A model generated the notes under the pieces. It was not told where the DNA came from. It did no database searches and saw only the letters and a program-made list of their open reading frames with translations. This document shows, in pieces, positions 5,268 through 6,485 of a stretch of 6,485 nt of DNA (positions are counted from its first letter, which is position 1; each line of letters starts with the position of its first letter). A program made the position numbers and the translations under genes. Location of the stretch: positions 1 through 6,485 of the forward strand of contig JAKAHN010000039.1 in NCBI GenBank assembly GCA_021814895.1, in the 5' to 3' direction. The DNA is from a bacterium. Lineage in GTDB: Bacteria > Patescibacteriota > Minisyncoccia > Phycocordibacterales > 2-02-FULL-43-11.

Positions 5268-5525
5268 TTAAGGATTAACAGAGGCGTTATCCATAAGGGC
5301 CGGGTCAACCACTCCGGCGCGATTAAATCCGCCATTGGCTTTTACAACGGTAAAAATTGTTAATATAAAAAAAACTACCGCCAAACCGAGTAATACATAG
5401 TTCGCATGGGCAACGTCTTTTACCACACCGGTTTTTAAAACTAACTTAACTAAAAAACTGGGCGGTTTTTCCACCTCTTGTCGGTTGATTTGCCAATCTT
5501 GTTCTTCAAAATCTACATCCGACAT
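5268..5525 (-). CDS. Small single-pass membrane protein, function unknown
   Basis: I do not recognise this 85-residue protein. The N-terminal part (1-22) is polar and acidic. Residues 23-40 form a possible amphipathic helix with lysines at 27, 31 and 36. Residues 43-61 (from YVLLGLAVVFF to TVV) are a clear transmembrane segment, followed by a short polar tail rich in N, G and A with no cysteines or catalytic motifs. By the positive-inside rule the N-terminus is probably cytoplasmic. Codon use and composition resemble the neighbours, and the start has an AT-rich context without a Shine-Dalgarno sequence, like the other genes, so I take it to be a real gene. It lies between the aldolase and rplY, with gaps of 108 and 180 bases; nothing in the context gives its role. 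Stop is TAA. Confidence 0.75.
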   Translation of the reverse strand: MSDVDFEEQDWQINRQEVEKPPSFLVKLVLKTGVVKDVAHANYVLLGLAVVFFILTIFTVVKANGGFNRAGVVDPALMDNASVNP

Positions 5526-5580
5526 AATTTAAAATTAGAAAATTAAACTGGTAATTAAAACTTGGTATTAATATTTAATA

Positions 5581-5608
5581 ATAGTACAAAAAATATACTG
5601 AAAATCAA
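5581..5608 (-). promoter_or_regulatory. Weak candidate promoter of the small membrane protein gene
   Basis: On the minus strand TTGATT (5603-5608, 4 of 6) is followed after 16 bases by TACTAT (5581-5586, 4 of 6). The leader would be about 50 bases. The -35 box overlaps the hairpin after the aldolase gene. In DNA this AT-rich such matches are common. Confidence 0.25.
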
Positions 5609-5619
5609 GCCTGATTTTC
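5600..5619 (-). terminator. AT-rich hairpin after the aldolase gene
   Basis: GAAAATCA (5600-5607) pairs with TGATTTTC (5612-5619) around a four-base loop, 15 bases past the aldolase stop. On the minus strand a T-run (5588-5593) follows only after several bases and the stem has few G-C pairs, so it is a weak or partial terminator at best. Confidence 0.35.
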
Positions 5620-5633
5620 CTTTATTTAAGAAA

Positions 5634-6485
5634 CTAAACTTTAAATAAACTTATTTTCTTTTTAACAATTTCTCTTACGGCATTCACGCCACCACGTAAA
5701 TATTTATAAGGGGAAATTTCATCATGGTTTTCTGAAAGAGACGAAATCAAAGCTTGATGAAAAGCCACCCGAATTTCAGTGCTAAAGTGCACAATCACTA
5801 CGCCAGCTTTTGCCACCATTGCCACATCGCCATCAGGGATACCGGATGCGCCGTGAAGAACAAGAGGAACCCCCCCGGTCGATAACTTGATGTCCTCAAT
5901 CCTTTTTATTGAAATAACAGGATTACCACTCTTTATTATGCCGTGGACATTACCTACTGACGGCGCCAGCATATCAACACCGGTTTCTCTGACAAATTTT
6001 TCTGCTTCGTAGGGCGGAGTCATATTTAATTCATCCACGGCAACTCCAGGTGGCAAATTTTCCAAAACTTCTGAAGATGTGCCGATAAATCCGAGCTCTC
6101 CTTCAACAACGATGTTTTTGCCGGTCTCTCTGGAATATGAAATTATTTTTTTTATCATCTCAACATTTTCGGCAAAAGGCAAAGCGGAGCCATCTGCGAC
6201 TATAGCATCAAAGCCGGCATCAATCGCCTCTTTGGCTCGTTCAAACGATTTAGTATGATCAGCATTCAAAAAAATCGGAATTCCAAAATCATCACGATAA
6301 GCGGAAACGATAGCTCTGGCCTCTCTAACTCCGAAAAAATTGCGCTCACCCTCTGATAAGCCGACAATTACAGGCATATTAACTTCTTTTGCCGCTTCAA
6401 CAATACCACGCAACATCTCGGCTGTCGCGAAATTAAAATGCCCGATGGCAGTTTTATTCTTACTGGACTCATTAATATAATCGCG
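5634..6485 (-). CDS. fba: Class II fructose-bisphosphate aldolase family protein, start outside window
   Basis: Zinc-dependent aldolase of glycolysis/gluconeogenesis, splitting fructose-1,6-bisphosphate into DHAP and glyceraldehyde-3-phosphate. The frame is open to the right edge, giving 283 residues. The segment before the internal ATG at 6416 (ending AIGHFNFATAE) is clearly family sequence, so the true start is outside, probably only a few residues away. In visible numbering: ADHT (75-78) supplies the catalytic Asp76 and zinc ligand His77; ADGSALPFAENV (97-108) and VEGELGFIG (127-135) are conserved core motifs; GNVHG (178-182) holds the second zinc histidine (181) and LHGASGIPD (210-218) the third (211). 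The phosphate-binding KINVxTE-type motif reads VIVHFSTE (230-237), with His in place of Asn. The C-terminus (YKYLRGG to KKKISLF) is typical. Tagatose-bisphosphate or another ketose-bisphosphate specificity cannot be excluded. Stop is TAG. Confidence 0.88.
   Translation of the reverse strand, partial: RDYINESSKNKTAIGHFNFATAEMLRGIVEAAKEVNMPVIVGLSEGERNFFGVREARAIVSAYRDDFGIPIFLNADHTKSFERAKEAIDAGFDAIVADGSALPFAENVEMIKKIISYSRETGKNIVVEGELGFIGTSSEVLENLPPGVAVDELNMTPPYEAEKFVRETGVDMLAPSVGNVHGIIKSGNPVISIKRIEDIKLSTGGVPLVLHGASGIPDGDVAMVAKAGVVIVHFSTEIRVAFHQALISSLSENHDEISPYKYLRGGVNAVREIVKKKISLFKV

Noticed and set aside
1..6485. Recoded UGA (as in Gracilibacteria and Absconditabacteria)
   Set aside because: No gene needs UGA read as glycine: all eight frames are full-length or run to the edge under the standard code, with TAA or TAG stops.

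Overview
The window looks like a piece of chromosome from a bacterium of the Candidate Phyla Radiation, most likely the Parcubacteria (Patescibacteria). That placement is an inference from four things: a divergent S2 N-terminus with the motif AGAHFGYSRSRRH, a short EF-Ts, the absence of Shine-Dalgarno sequences before every visible start, and AT-rich intergenic DNA beside coding DNA of moderate GC. All eight genes lie on the minus strand, so transcription runs from high to low coordinates. No gap between genes exceeds 300 bases. I saw no tRNA, rRNA, CRISPR array, insertion sequence or phage gene.

In transcription order: a class II fructose-bisphosphate aldolase missing its first residues beyond the right edge (5634-6485); an unrecognised 85-residue single-pass membrane protein (5268-5525); ribosomal protein bL25 in its long CTC form (rplY, 4413-5087); a secreted or membrane-anchored lytic transglycosylase with an EnvC/PcsB-like coiled-coil N-terminus (2933-4237); zinc-type ribosomal protein bL31 (rpmE, 2576-2821); peptide chain release factor 1 (prfA, 1374-2372); ribosomal protein uS2 (rpsB, 553-1308); and EF-Ts (tsf, 1-501), whose 3' end lies beyond the left edge.

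Most of the region serves translation: bL25 binds 5S rRNA, bL31 bridges the subunits, RF1 ends peptides at UAA/UAG, uS2 is a late small-subunit protein and EF-Ts recharges EF-Tu. The rpsB-tsf pair is the classic operon. The transglycosylase (cell-wall remodelling) and the aldolase (glycolysis) are housekeeping genes.

The most interesting signals are regulatory. The UAG stop codon of rpmE sits in the loop of its own intrinsic terminator, directly upstream of the gene for RF1, the factor that reads UAG; this could be a release-factor-sensing attenuator. Promoter-like -10 boxes upstream of rpmE, the transglycosylase gene and rplY put the predicted transcription start at, or within a few bases of, the ATG, which suggests leaderless or nearly leaderless mRNAs. 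An inverted repeat covers the rplY -10 box, two mutually exclusive hairpins follow rplY, and an 8-bp degenerate tandem repeat lies upstream of rpmE. All functional claims for these sites are inference.
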